A stretch of 64,000 nt of DNA from Eudorina sp. 2006-703-Eu-15 (GCA_003117195.1 BDSI01000011.1:162901-226900), one strand, 5' to 3'. Numbered from the stretch's first letter, positions 22,601 through 35,180 are shown. Numbers and translations are program-made. Notes: generated by a model from the sequence alone, not told the origin.

Positions 22601-23235
22601 GGACGGGGGACGCGGTGTCCTCGGTGGGTGGGTGGGCGGACGGGCCGACATGGCTGCACACCGTCCCGCAGTAGCCCGCGGCCCGCATGCATGCAGTCGC
22701 CCTTGGGCTGGAGGGCGACCGACGGGGAGCTTGGGGTGGGGTGGAGCTGTGGACGAGTGCGTAGGGGTGCAGCGGGTGGTGGTGGTGGTGGTGGGCCCCC
22801 TGGGGTCGGGGTGTGGAACTGTGGCTGGCACCGCTGCTCTCGAGTCGTCCAGACCGCAGGCACCCGAGCGGCCGCTCTTTCCGGGTCGTGGGGCATGTGG
22901 CCTGTGGCCTGTCGGTTGGGGAGGGGCATTGGGTATTGGGGTCAGGGGCTCGCATCGAGTGGCAGTGGGACATGGGCGCATGTGGATGGGCCGAGCCAGG
23001 CTGTCCTGTACAGGGGTTGGAGGCTGGTGACATCCTTAATAATAACAAATGGGCGGGTCGCTGTTTTCTTTTCTTTGCATGAGAACAGGCGGCTTGAACG
23101 CTGGTGCTGGTGCTGGTGTGCAGGTGCTGATGCTGATGCAGGTTTGTGTTGCAGTAGGTGGTGCCTGTGCCTGGGGAGGGGCGGTCGGTGGCGCGGAGAG
23201 GGACGGCAGGCGGATTGGTTGGCTGTGACAGGTAT

Positions 23236-23270
<35 letters not shown>

Positions 23271-23508
23271 GTGTGTGTGTGTGTGCATGTGCGTTCGTGT
23301 TCGTGCTTGTGCGGCTCCTACCGCACCACAGGGGATATGGTATCCACACGGGGAGAATAATGCCGTACGTACTAGTCACAAGCCAAAGCAGGCCGTGTGG
23401 CGTTGAATTCATCCCGTTATCATTACCTTTCTTCATGTTTGTAAGGGTGAAACCAAATAACGTCCACAAACGTCTGCGTCGTGCACGCAGAGGATGCGCC
23501 TCTCAGTA

Positions 23509-23537
23509 TTACAGTACGACATACCGTCAGTATTACA
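23509..23537 (-). terminator. Candidate polyadenylation signals for the SnoaL gene
   Basis: Two TGTAA pentamers on the minus strand (complement of TTACA at 23533-23537 and 23509-23513), about 350 nt after the stop at 23888. TGTAA is the usual polyadenylation signal in volvocine algae. Confidence 0.5.
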
Positions 23538-23887
23538 TGCCGTACGGTGCTTTTCACGGCAGGTACGGCACCCGACATCGGCATCGCAGGTGGATCATCG
23601 GGAGACCGGCAGAGGGGACTTGCACCTCGGGGCGCTGCTGCCGCACCGCCCACCCTCAGAGCCGCCACACCGCCGCCCGCTTGCCGCTCACGTCAGCTCA
23701 ATCATGTCCAGCTCACACCCCTCCCGGACGACCTGCTCTCACTGTCCCCTGCCTCCCTGCGCAACAGTGGGGAGCCTGTGCAACACCGCCCCGGTTTGAC
23801 AGCCTAGACTACATGCCCCGGCTCCCACGCCTGCCGGCACCGGTCATTAGGCACCTGCCTACACAACACCTCCAGCCCTCCAGCCCT

Positions 23888-26800
23888 CTAGCCCTGCCCT
23901 GCTCCCCCCCGCTCCAGGGAAATCTCCGGATGCACCGCCGCCCCCAGCTGCTGCAGCGTGTGCGCCGCGTTCGCGTGGGATACCTTGCGCGCGATGCGGC
24001 CGCCTCGGAGGGTGAGGGTGGTGACGCCGCGGACGTGCAGCGGCGCGCCGCCGGCGGGCACACCCAGCAGCTTGCTGTTGGGGGCCGAGTGTGACCCCTG
24101 GAGGGGCGAGGGGGGCGGTGAGGGCTGAGTGGGTTGAGGGGCTGGGTCAGGGGGTAGGGAGGTCGCGGGTTTCTGGGGTCGGGTCGCGGCCGTGTGGGGG
24201 TGTGGTGGGCAGAAGCACGCGGCTGAGGCTGAGGGGAAGAAAGGTGCAGGACAGCAGGAGGAGCAAGGTAAAGGAACAACCTCCGGGCGAATGAATCCGT
24301 CGGTCAGGCAGCAGGTGGGAGAGCAGGATGTGATGACAGCGCACCACAGCACGTCAGGCGGCTTGGTGGACGGCCGCGGACAGACCGGGTGAGCCCCGCC
24401 CGGCCAGCTGGCCAAACCCCGAGTCGCCACCCCCCGCCCGGACCTTCTTTCTCGCACTCGCTTGTCGTACGATACCGTACACACACAATCGCGACGATTT
24501 GCACCTCGTCTTGACAGTCCGTGCCCGTACGACATCCCTTCCGCCGTACTGCTCCCCTCCCCGCCCTCCCCCGCGCTCACTCGGATGACCCATCGGAACG
24601 TGACCTTGTCCGGCCCCACCGCCTCGAACAGCTCGTGGCCGATGGCCAGGGCGGGCAGGCAGTCCCGCCAGCCGCCCATCATCGCCTCCATCGCCTCCCG
24701 ACCCCGCCTGCGCCGTCGTCACAAACGGGGGAGGCGGGTTGGGGACGAAGCCGCACACCCCAAAGATGACATCCCGACCAGCCTCAACCCAGTAAGACCC
24801 CGCGACGTTCCCGCAGACCCCTCCAGCAGAAGTCATGCGTCAAAGTGCGATGCCCAGGTGCCGTACATTGATACACGGTACGGCACCAGCAAAACCCAAC
24901 TCGCGTTCCGTGGGGGAGAGTACGGCAGTGCGAGCGGCGGTAGAAGGGGGGGCTCCACAGGTACACCGTATCCCCCCGCGGGTGTCCCATGGGTCGCACT
25001 CACTTGTCGCCCAGGTCCAGAAGGCCGTCGTACTTGTAGTCCGGGTGGACGATGTGGTCGAGTACCCGGTAGTGCCCTGGACAGCGAGCGGCCGGCGGGC
25101 CGGGAGGGAGTACGAGTGTACGACAGGCAAGGTTGAGGCATGGACTGAGGGAGGGATAGGGTTTGGTGGTTGGCTGCCCGTACAATTCCGTTGATTTTGA
25201 ACGTTGGCTTAGGAAACTGTCTAGCGCCCGTGACGCCCCTCAGGCCATCCGCCGCCCTCGGCGATACACCGTCAGTAAGCAGAGGGGACAGATCCTAAGA
25301 TGGCAACCCTGCCTCCTCCTCCCGCCCCAACCTGTGTTGTAGGTGTGGAAGTACAGCTCCACCACGCCCCGATTGGCCGCCTGCGCGGCCGCAAGCGCCT
25401 CCGGCGAGCCCGCCAACCGCTCCGCCGCCTCAGCGGCCGCCGCGACTGCGGCCGCCGCCGCCGTCACCGCCTCCTCCTCCGTCGCGTAAGCCGCCCGCGC
25501 AGCGGCCGCCGTACGCATTGCCAGGTCCTCATCTGCGCCGTACATCATATCCCATCTCCTCACCATCTCCCACCTCCTCACCCACCCCCGCGTGTGCCCG
25601 CGAGGCCGGGACACCCGCCCGGGCGATCTGTCCATTGTACCAAACACCGTTGTACCAAATACCGTTGTACCAAATACCGTTGTACCAAATACTACCGTTG
25701 CACCAATACTGTTGCACCAGACACCATACGGTATCCGCAGTACCGGTCAACTGGCAACTAAGACCACGTGCAGGATACGGACTTTGTAGGCCCCGCCAGC
25801 CCGCCCGCCTCCAAAACCCTGGAATCCCCCCCCTGGACGCACCGGCAGCTGGCGGCCCGCCTTGGGCCTCCCCATCGGCCGGCTGCTGACTCGACTGCGG
25901 CGCTGCCGCCTCCTCCTTCGGCCGCCCCTCCTTCCAGCCCAGCTGCCGAAACAGGAAGATGGGGTCCCAGGACCACCACACCTCCACCCCCCGCAGAGGC
26001 GCGCCGCGGGGGCCCGGCTCCGTTGGCTGCTGCTGCTGCTGCTGCTGCTCCTGCGCCTCCACCGCAGGTCCCTGCGGCTGCCGCTCGGGCTGTGTGTGTT
26101 CGAGGGGCTGCTCGCGGGTTGTGGCCGCCGATGGCTCAGTCTGCTGGTTGGTGGTGCGGACGACGAGGCTGCCCTCCCAGGTGGCCGCGGCGCCCGAGGG
26201 CGGCAGGGAGGGGCCCAGGGGTCGGGAGTGGGTGCCTTGAGGGGCGGGAGAGGAGACCGGGAGGAGGCAGCGGGGGGGAGAGGGCGGGAGGGGGAGAGGA
26301 GGGCTGAAAAGAAACAGCCCAGACACACCCAGCCCGGAGAGGAGGTGCATTGGGGGAGGGCGCAGAGTTGAGCCGGGGTGGATCAAAGGGGGATCAGCTC
26401 AAGGGGGGGGTCATCAGAGCGGCTTGGGGCGGGGGGCATGAACGACGCTGTTTGGGAAGTAGTACTTGTAGCCTGCGTGCTACAGCAGGCGCTGAGAAGG
26501 GCGACGCGTGCCCATGAAACCAACAGGAGAACAGATGCCTTCGGCGAGCCCCGGCCGTTGTGTCGGTTGAGAAACATTTGACTGGGTCTGCGACGGGCCA
26601 GACCCCACCCAGCCCCCACCCACCTCCCACCCACCTCCCACCCACCCGAGGCCGTCCAGTAGCCCAGCACCAGACCCTTCTCGCCGCAGTGCAGCGGCCG
26701 CTGGAACGACAGCCGCAGGTCGGGGAAGGCGCCTCGGAGCAGCGACACCAGATCCTGTGTACGACACGTTCGTGCATCCATGCAGCGACAACGCTCGTGT

Positions 26801-27554
26801 ACCAAGATTTCGTCCCTACTGATTTGATGCCGTACAGGGGCCTTACCTGCACCTGCGTTCGGCCGACGAGGTTACGTGCTGGGAGGAGGGAGTCGTGCCA
26901 GATCACCTGTATGGCCGGGGTGGCGAGGGGGGGAGGCGGGAGGGGGGAGGGGAACTGGACTACACGGACGAGCAACGATGCACGAGGGCCATTCAAACGC
27001 ACTTGAAGCCGTCAACATGCCAGGGCTGGTTGTGGTAGCTATGGAGGGAAGAGATACGTGAGACTAGTCCGCTGTATCATTCCGTCATTCGCTGACTTAT
27101 TTTCGTGGCATTCAAGCATGTGCGGGTGCCTGGTGGTGGTTCGGGCAGCCGCAGGACTTTGTGGGTAACCATACGACCACTGAATTTTGATTCATGGAGG
27201 TTCATGGACAGTGCGGCACCGCGTTGCAGGAGCGACGGCCTGACTGGCCTGGACGCGCACGGCTCGATGGCCCGCGCAAGTCCGCGACGCACCGCGTCAT
27301 CCAGCACCGATGGCCAAGGTTCATCTCCCTGAAATGTATTCTCCAAAGCGTCCGCCAACGCTTCAGCGTAGACGTCCAGGGCGTCTGAGGACCGGCCATT
27401 GTGCAAGCCAGTTCAGCACGACGCTGCGTCGCTCAACATCGACATCTACAAGTGAAAGCACCTGTTAATCGACAACTTGCGCCTTACCAGACGGCTTTGT
27501 GCGCTTGGCTACCGGCTGCGATGAGTCGTCGCGGGATGCAGCTTCTGATGTCAT
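23888..27554 (-). CDS. Tandem SnoaL-like (NTF2-like) domain protein
   Basis: Exons on the minus strand: 27554-27488, 27384 to an uncertain donor, about 27038-26999, 26906-26847, 26754-26646, 26235-25783, 25532-25332, 25076-25004, 24707-24581, 24097-23888. From 26906 on every phase matches. The start ATG at 27554 is followed by a phase-1 donor (TCTG|GTAAGG). Domain 1 spans LVGRTQVQ, AFPDLRLSFQRPL, GYWTASG-GTHSRPLG and ends EVWWSWDPIFLFRQLG, the classic end of a SnoaL fold. A glutamine-rich insert of about 45 residues interrupts its second half. Domain 2 runs from VVELYFHTYNTGHYRVLD through HPDYKYDGLLDLGDK and PDKVTFRWVIRGSHS to AHTLQQLG. SnoaL-like folds bind small hydrophobic ligands or act as cyclases and isomerases; no catalytic role is claimed. 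An alanine-rich linker joins the two domains. The splice sites of exons 2 and 3 are uncertain. Confidence 0.75.
25633..25720 (+). repeat. 15-bp TTGTACCAAATACCG repeat in an intron
   Basis: Four to five decaying copies within the intron 25533-25782 of the SnoaL gene. Confidence 0.85.
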
Positions 27555-29222
27555 TGTTGCTCGACGGACGGTATAGATCGTCAAATTCAAATTGTTTGTT
27601 CCGTAATGATCAACCTTGAAGACAACGTTTGATGTAGTACACATGGAAGACGACGGATCGAGGGTCATGACTCAGTACTCGACCTCAAAATGCTCGGGTA
27701 ATCCAATCCTTCGCTTTTCCCCCGCAAACAAAATGTTATTTTGATCAGTTTACCTGCCAATCACATAGTTCTGCGATGGTGCGCGCATGGAAAAGACACT
27801 TGTTTCGCGTGTTGATGGTTTCGGGTGGCTCTCACCTGCCTAGGCTACCCGACAAAACAAAGTGACGTGAAGCAGATTCACCGGTCTCTACAAAAGAACT
27901 GCAACGATCAGTAAAACACATTTCATGTAACCGTTACAAGCGGCCTTGAAGCACGGTTGGTCATGTTGCAGTACCGTCGTACGGCGCACTTATTCACATC
28001 CCGCTACTCACCATCCACAAACTGTGCGCCAGGCACCAAGAACCTCATGCAAGACGTCTCATCCTAGGGCCTATCTGGGCCCCCAGACGAGCTGCCCGTG
28101 CCCGTAAACCGTGCTTCATGCAGCACTAACTGTATTTCGGTTGGTAGTTCTGGTTTGCCCACCCACTCGTCGCCCCATGATGGCGTTCACTCCCTCCGCC
28201 TCCAGGCGCACCCAGCACTCCCCACCACCCGCAGCAGCGCCAACCCGTTGGAAGAACCCGGGATGGCCATCCCGCCAGTAACCAGTACATCACTCCCCAC
28301 TCCACTCCGCCACACCCTGCACATCTCCACATGCACACCTCCGCAATCGGTCTGGCGGATACTCACCAGCGGTAGCCGCCCGGGGGTTGGCGGCCCCGAG
28401 TGCACCCATACGGTACTCCAGGATTGGACCGCCCCTCAGGGCAACTACGGTGGCCCGCGCAGTGGCCACCCACCCAACGCCCCTGCGCTATCACATAACG
28501 ACACGCAAGCACGTGGCCGGATCCCGCCTTACCTATCCCGCGCACATCCCGCGCACATCCCGCGCACATCCCCGCACATCCCGCGCACATCCCGCGCACA
28601 TCCCCACACGCACCTCCGTCGTCGCGAAGGGGGGAACCGGAACGGTGGTCCGACCCGACAATGGCCCCACTTGACAAAGCACGCACGCACGTCCCCCAAC
28701 ACAATGCCATTCGCCCCAGTACCATGCATGAACGGCCCCAACCCCGAGCGGAAACACGAGCCCGTCACCCTGCCGCCCTGCCCCTACCCCCTGCCCCCCA
28801 AACAAGTCACAACAGCCGCCAGCTCCCTGTCAAGGCCCCTACACCCCTACACCCCTACACCCCTACACACAGGTGTTCTCTGGATTGAGCTCTGGGGGGA
28901 TGCGTCCCATCACGACCCACCTTCTCTTCCCCCAAACGAGGAGAGCGCGGTCAGGTGTGCGACACTCACACACACACACACGAACACGCACATACACATG
29001 CACACACATACTCTTTACTGTACAGTTTACACACTCCTGCATGGGTCACACCGGGCACCTGCTGAGACTCGCGGCGGCCCCCTCACACCGCTCCCCACCC
29101 GCCACCCGCCACCCGCCAGGCAGACATGCGCCCAGCCGGCGCCACACAGGCACCCCTGCAGCATCCCCTCATGCAGCGCCCTCATGACGGGCCCCTCACA
29201 CCGCTCCCTCGCCCTGCCCCGC
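27555..29222. other. Intergenic interval, AT-richer on the left
   Basis: This holds the 5' flank of the SnoaL gene (AT-richer, 27555-28090) and the 3' flank of the VASt gene. Simple repeats are an 11-bp CGCGCACATCC array (28538-28605) and (CTACACCC)n at about 28838-28872. A minus-strand TGTAA at 29027-29031, about 190 nt after the VASt stop, is a likely polyadenylation signal. No gene was supported. Confidence 0.5.
27926..27938. terminator. Palindromic TGTAACCGTTACA
   Basis: A 13-bp near-palindrome giving TGTAA on both strands. It lies downstream of the minus-strand VASt gene and could act as a distal polyadenylation signal. An identical copy is at 42104. Confidence 0.4.
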
Positions 29223-32200
29223 TTACGGCGCCACCATACCCTTGACCGCGGCCAGCCGCTCCCCCACCGCCCTCAGCAGCCAGTGCGCGCCCCCCGCCGC
29301 CGTCATCAACGGCCCGAGCGCGGACGCCGTCAGGCCCTCCATCAAACCACCCGGCGGCCCGGCGCCGGCGGCCCGGGCGGTCGCGGCGCCGCCGTCCGCC
29401 GGCAGCTCCCCCCCGTGGCCCCCGCGTAGCTCCGCCAGCTCCCTGCCCAGCTGCAGCTGGTGCAGCAACGTGAAGGCGAGCACTGCGAACACCAGCAGTG
29501 CCCGCAGCTGCGGACGACGGAGGGAGGCGGAGGGAGGCGGAGGGAGGGACAAAGCGGCGGGAGAAATGAGGGGAGGCAGCAGCGGTAAAAGGTCAGGCAT
29601 CGCCTGGTGGTAGTAGCTGCATCTGCTGCTGCGTCTGCTTCCTGCATCTGCTGCTTCCGCTTCTGCTTGGGCCCCATGGCGCATTGAGAGGTGTTGGCCT
29701 GAATCAAGGCTTTTCTATGCTTCCATCATCAAAGCGGTTACGGTAATGCACAGCCACGTCGGCATGAAAGCTGCCGGATGCGGGTCACGACCAGAGTCAG
29801 GCAAGGAGGTTGCAGGTATAAGAAGTGCGGCAGCGGCAGTGGCAGTGGCAGTCGCCGCAGCGCACCGCACGACGCCGTCGCTGCTGCTGCTGCCGCTGCG
29901 CGGGAGCCCACTCCCCCTTTTTGTCAAATAGCCCACTCCCCCGCCCTCCGAGCCCTGACCTGCTTCCAAGCCGGCAACGTGTGAGATGCAGTCGCGTGTG
30001 CGGCAGATGCGGATCGAGACGCTGCCCCGCCGGCCTGCGGCGGAGGCACCGCCCCCGCCGCCACCGCGAAAGGCGAGACCAGGGGCGCGCGGGAGGCGGC
30101 GCGGGAGGCGCTGCGGGCAAGGCGGCCGCCTGCGTGAGGAAGGCACGGAGCGGGTTTCGGAGCGGCGTCGCCGTCAGCGGCCATCCGTCGCTGCTGGGGA
30201 GGGAACAGCGCAGAGGACGGGTGCGGCGACTGCCGGGTGCGTCGAAGCTCAGAACGGAGAACGATGGAAGCCTCTGCTCCGCGTCTTCGGAAAGAAACCA
30301 GGAAGAAGGAGAACGTCAGGGCGGGAACCAGCATCGGCCTGGCACCCGGTGGCGCCCCGGTTTTCCCTTTTCCACAGTGTGGCGAGGAGGCCTCAGCATT
30401 CTCGTGTTGGGATGCAACTGCAGATAGCAAAGGAAAGGTTTTGATGGAGCTGCAGATGGCAAGGTTCTCCAGATGCACGACGTGGAAGCTCTCCGCGCTG
30501 CGGGACGCACCCGAGGTGCCGGCGGGGGGCAGCGGCAGCGGCGCCGGCAGCGGCGTCCCCGCGCGCTGGCGGAGCTCGGCGATGGTGGACTCGATGTTGG
30601 CCGCGAAGGCCGTGTAGAAGGAGGTCGAGTCGCGGAAGGTGGTGGCGGAAATAATGCCGCCCACGCCCATGGCGCGCTTAATGAAGTTCACCTGTGCGGG
30701 GTGCGGGGTGCAGGGTGTAGGCCACCCGACAAAATGCGGTGACTGCGCGACGCCCCAAACCGAATCGAAACGACTCTCGACAGGGTCGGATCCAGGTTGG
30801 ACCCACGTTTTGGATCCAACTGGTTGGATAAAGGTTGGGGATCACCATAACTTCCCGGCACATCCCCGTGATTCCGTCCCGTCCCGTTCCCATCCCGTTC
30901 CGTTCCGTTCCGTCCCGTTCCGTCCCGGCTGCGCGCTCACCCGGAGGTGGATGGTGAGCGCGGAGGTGCCCGGCTGCGGCCCCGGCTCCACACGCCACAG
31001 CGAGTTGACCGTGAAGCACTCCTTGAAGGGGATGTCCAGCATGTTCATCGCGGTGGCGAACACCAACACGCCGCCGCTGTAGACGCAGAACTGCTGCCGC
31101 TGCACGCACCTGGATCGATTGGAGTCGGCGGGCGGGCAGGCGGGCGGGCGGGGGTTAAAAATACCGCAAGAGAAAACCCAAACCCGGGCGGGCCGGGCAG
31201 GGTAAAGGACTTGCAGTTGTATGCGGGGTGGTGGTTGCCTGACAAATGTTGAGCGTGGGGAAACGGGCGAAGGGGAGCCGCTGGCTCAGTCGGGCTTCAA
31301 GTGAACCATCACCACCACCACCACCACCACCACCCCTTGGCCCCATCGCAACCCACCCCTTCGCCTGCCGCAACCCACCGGGTGTCGTTGCTGCTCGGCG
31401 GTTTCTTGGGATTCCAAAACGTGAACAGCCGCGTGAAGCCACCCGAGCCGGGCTGGCCGAGCTGCGGGGGAGGGGGAAGCGGACGTCCGTAGGCGGCGGC
31501 GGGTAGAGGGACAGCACCCGGGAGGCATCTTGGCAACCAGTGGGAGTGGGAATGGGAGTGAGAGTGGGACAGCAGAGAGGTCCGGGCCTACGGAGACCCG
31601 CGGGTCACATCCGCTGTGCTTCACAGGAGCGGAGTGAAGCCCCGCCCATGCGCCCTGCCCGCAGCCCTGGCCATCCCCCAAGTACCCCGACCCTGCCCGT
31701 CACGTCATGACTTTCAACTGCACAGCAAAAGCCCGCTGCGCCGCGACCCACACGGGACAGAACCGCCATGACGGGCTGCGACGGCGGATCTCATCTCAAC
31801 ACCGCATACTGCAGCCCCCGCCGTCCTCATCCCTCAATCAGCTAAATGAGGCACCCGGGGAGCTCACGGAGGCACCCGGGGAGCTCACGGAGGCACCCGG
31901 GGAGCTCACGGAGGCACCCGGGGAGCTCACGGAGGCACCCGAGGTGCGGCCGTAGGCGCCATGTACCGTATGCCGACCCAGATCAGGTCAACCCAAATCA
32001 GATCAGACCAGATCGCACGTCTCCCAGAATGATGGACTGAGAGCAGCCTGCACCTCACCACGTACTCAAACACGCTCTGCGACCCCAGCAGGCTCCCGTC
32101 TGACGCGCTGGCGCCCGGTGTCCCCGCGGCGTCCGCCGCGCCAACCGCGGGTGCACCGCCACCACCACCACCGCCGTCAGGCCGGCCGGCTGCGGGCGCC

Positions 32201-32421
32201 CTGCGCCACGGCGTCATGACCAGGTCCCACTGATGGCCGAGCTCCCGGTGCTGCTTCATGTAGAGCTCCGCCCCGGCACTGGAGAACAGGATGCCGTACA
32301 GCTCATGGGGGCTGCACGACAGCGAGGCCGTGACGATGGGCTTGTAGCCTTCGGGAATGGGTGGCGGGGGCACGTCCACGGCTGTCCAAGAGTCCTCGCC
32401 AGTGGCGGTGGCAGCGGAGGC
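29223..32421 (-). CDS. VASt-domain protein with C-terminal membrane anchor
   Basis: Minus-strand exons 32421-32054, 31109-30941, 30691-30479, 30193-29960 and 29507-29223 keep one frame (423 codons in view). The first two and a half exons fit a VASt (StART-like, GRAM-associated) fold: GYKPIVTASL, SPHELYGILFSS, HRELGHQWDLVMTPW, QSVFEYVVR, LDIPFKECFTVNSLWRVE and NFIKRAMGVGGIISAT. The last exon begins LRALLVFAVLAFTLLHQLQL, a hydrophobic span with a charged flank, then an alanine/glycine-rich tail to TAA at 29223. In yeast and plants VASt proteins transfer sterols at ER-membrane contact sites and are held by such a tail anchor, so a similar place is inferred. No GRAM domain was found upstream; the 5' end is unresolved (an ATG lies at 32598, but a good acceptor precedes 32421). 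The third intron (30194-30478) is inferred from splice signals; without it the frame also stays open. Confidence 0.72.
31295..31333 (+). repeat. (CAC)n microsatellite
   Basis: A run of CAC/ACC triplets inside the intron between exons 31109-30941 and 32421-32054 of the VASt gene. Confidence 0.85.
31848..31942 (+). repeat. 21-bp tandem repeat in a VASt intron
   Basis: About 4.5 near-identical copies of GAGGCACCCGGGGAGCTCAC plus one base, inside intron 31110-32053. The period is a multiple of three and the repeat is open on the plus strand, but it sits in an intron of a minus-strand gene. Confidence 0.9.
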
Positions 32422-33098
32422 CTGGGGAGACAGCGGGCGGGAGGCCCCGGGGTAAACTATAACGAGACCTGCGGAGTGCCGGGTCGCTGGCGGGACGGTG
32501 CGACCCCCCCCACATGGCTGTGTGTGTGTGGTGAAGCATCGGCACATGGGCAGCCGCAGCGAAGGACGGGGAACACCGTCATCACCGTTGGTGGTCATCG
32601 GTGTGGTGCTGCTCTTTTGCGGTCGAGCTGTCTCTGGATTGATACAAGAGGGGGAGAACCTGAAGAGATGTGGTGCGGTGCGATGCAGCGACGGATCCCC
32701 CGGGATTGGGGGAGGCGGGTCCCCCCGTCAGACGTCGTCGCTTGGCGCCGCACATCCAAGTCACGGCGGCCCACTTGTGCTGCTGGAGACCGCGCTGGGA
32801 GGAGGTACCAATGGCGTTGGCGAAATAATTGAACGCTCGTGGTGGCAGACCCCGTGAGAGGGGTATGCGGGGACCCGGCGCAGGTGTGTAGGACTGGGGG
32901 ACGGACTGGGAACCTCCGAGGCGAGCGGAGCGACGTGGGCGGGGGAAACACGTGGTTTGACCCCAACCCTTGCGACCCAGATCGAAATCTAAGTCCAACT
33001 CCAAGTCTACCCGACCCAATTTTCATATAACATGTGTGTAATTCTTAGCAACGGCAGGGTATGAACCGTGACGCGCACTCCACCCAGGTCACTCCACT

Positions 33099-33744
33099 TC
33101 ACAGGAAGCAAATATGTGCCAGCTTAGGTTTGCCTCCCGGGGATTGCTGTGGCCTGGTGGGGTGCGCACGATGAGGCACCGCTTGTCGTTCAGGCCTCTG
33201 GCCATCCGGCCGTGAGAGATGCGAAACCGACCTCTTGGCCGAGCGAGGGACGTGCGTGGAGGGGGCGGGCAGCGCACATGAGGTGCAACGCACCTGCTGC
33301 GCGGCCGGGGGAGCGTGTGAAGTCGACCGTTGTCGCTGAGGCTTGTCCCGTCTTGCATTTGGCCCTTTCGTTCCCCGTAAGCGGCGACCTGTGTGATGAT
33401 GCAGAGTGCTGTTGGTCGTTGTAAGCAGGCCTGCTTATCGCATACGCACCAACCAAACGCGATATATCCTATCCAAATGTCCATGTCCATGTGTCTTATG
33501 CTTGCCTCGTCGACATGACGAGCCACATCCCAGGTACGGGAGAACATGTTAGGGACACGCCGGGAGTGGTAACAATATTACCTATGAATTTAAGGGCCGC
33601 AATTCCCAGCTGCAGGCCGACGTAGGCGACCGCGACTCCTTTTACAACGTCCGTGGCCTTCTTCACCCTAGCTTTAAGCCTTTCATTGTCGGTGCTCATT
33701 GATTGCCCCGGTTCAGGCGCTGACGATAAACCATCTACAGGCAT
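33099..33744 (-). CDS. Small hypothetical protein with an N-terminal hydrophobic segment
   Basis: Three minus-strand exons, 33744-33582, 33388-33294 and 33233-33099, fit with phases 1 and 0 and give 130 residues from ATG at 33744 to TGA at 33101-33099. Donors are ATAG|GTAATA and CAGCAG|GTGCGT; acceptors are CACACAG and GCCAAG. The N-terminal half is acidic, then has a lysine-rich helix and a weak hydrophobic stretch (VAVAYVGLQLGIAALKFI). The C-terminal half is basic and rich in proline and glutamine, with no domain I recognise. It lies in an AT-richer island. It could instead be 5' exons of the VASt gene, which is on the same strand. The acceptor of exon 3 (CCAAG) is weak. Confidence 0.45.
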
Positions 33745-35180
33745 ATTTGTTTGACGCGGCAATCACAGAACAGTAATGAGAGTGCAACACTCCCTCAAAA
33801 GACTTTCCAGTATTAAGCGGCCTTTCTGCTGGCCGATCAGCCTGCCGTCTCTGAATGATGTAACACAGTATTTCGAAGCTCAGATCCGGTCAACTGCCGT
33901 ACCCTCCGCACAACGACGCAACGAGCAACGGTAGCGTGTTTGTCTCAGTCTCGCACACGTTCAGCACTTGGTGAATCGCGAGAGGAAAACTTGAAATCTA
34001 GCCCGAGGATATGGCCATGGCCCTTCAGGGCTGAGACTGAGGAGGCTGACGCGTCTCAGCAGGCGGCTCAGACCGCGTACAGAATTACATCAGCTTTCAC
34101 TAGGCAACATGTTGCGCGACCGTGGCAGACTCAAGGGCGTCCCACTCGGGCGCCAAGCTTGCAACAGGGATGCCAAGGGATACCATCACCGCGTGTGCCC
34201 CTCGCTCCCTCGCTCCCCACCCCCCAACATGTTCTGGGCTCCGTTGTCGCAATTAATCAATCCATCCATTCATGCCATCCATCCACCCGTCCTACCCATT
34301 GATGCCGTGATTCATCCATCGATACAGGGTGCACTCGTGGTACGCACCAGGGACCCGCCCAGACAGGTGCACGGACCAGCCCAGACAGGTACGCGGACAG
34401 CCCCCGGCACGTTCCCCGCCCGCCCGTTTCGTTCAACGCATCCACCACCAACCACCTGATCCACGACACAACCTGACTATCAAGGTACGGCGTCTCCCAT
34501 TTTTGGCATCCGCGTGCTAGCGCATGTACAGATTCAAAAGACCGCTCCGTTACGGTTGTTGGCAGCCGTATGGTCATCAAAAAAATACGATCTTAAGGTC
34601 CCCATCCAGCTCCACAGTCTATGCCGGGCAAAGTACGTAAGTGCGTTATGGGCTTACATGACGCTGTCGTCCTCCGGGGCTCCGGAACCCCACGCCGGGA
34701 ACCCTCGGGGACCCTCCCTGTTCGGATGATTCCCGGCCCCACGACGCCGCCGCTGCGCCCTATCACCCAACCCGCCACACCAGAGGCATGGTATGCCTAT
34801 GGGGACCACTGGGCCTGGTCAGAATGTCAATCCGATCAGGCGCGGCGGTAGGGTAGGCCTGCCGCCACATCGCATGCCCCAGCGGCGATGGCCCTGCGGC
34901 CTGCACCCGTAAGGGGGCCTTGCGGTTAATCTAGTTGGTCCAAGGCGCAGAGACATGTGCGGTAGGGGCGCACGGGGCCCCAACCGCTGGTAAGCACCGC
35001 CCGGCCGCGACACGTTGCCGCGACGCTTGGGGTCTTGAGTACGGCGCAGCCAAGTCCTTGTCTGGGTGCTTGGTCTCCGCAGTCCTGCAAAGCAGCCAAG
35101 TAAAGTGGGGAAACGAGGGTGTCAGCGAAAACGTAATCAACAACCGCAACAAGGTGGGGCAAGTGCAGGAAGCTAGTTGG

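Larger units (their letters stand above)
18318..23887. other. Convergent intergenic region with repeats, no supported gene
   Basis: This 5.6-kb interval lies between the stop of the plus-strand channel gene and the stop of the minus-strand SnoaL gene. It should hold both 3' UTRs. I saw no exon chain with consistent splice phases. Repeats include (CAC)n at 18757-18805, a 7-mer array at 19387, a 5-mer array at 19601, GAC repeats at about 19767 and (TG)n at about 23235-23286. Several TGCCGTAC motifs occur around 20215, 20390 and 23350-23575. Confidence 0.6.

Noticed and set aside
22463..24094. A 543-codon plus-strand reading frame
   Set aside because: Arginine/glycine/tryptophan-rich composition, crosses a (TG)n tract and the antisense of the last SnoaL exon; no domain-like segment. 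GC-rich sequence keeps frames open by chance.
28536..28605. 11-bp repeats considered as a CRISPR-like array
   Set aside because: No spacers, unit too short, eukaryotic context; it is a simple tandem repeat.
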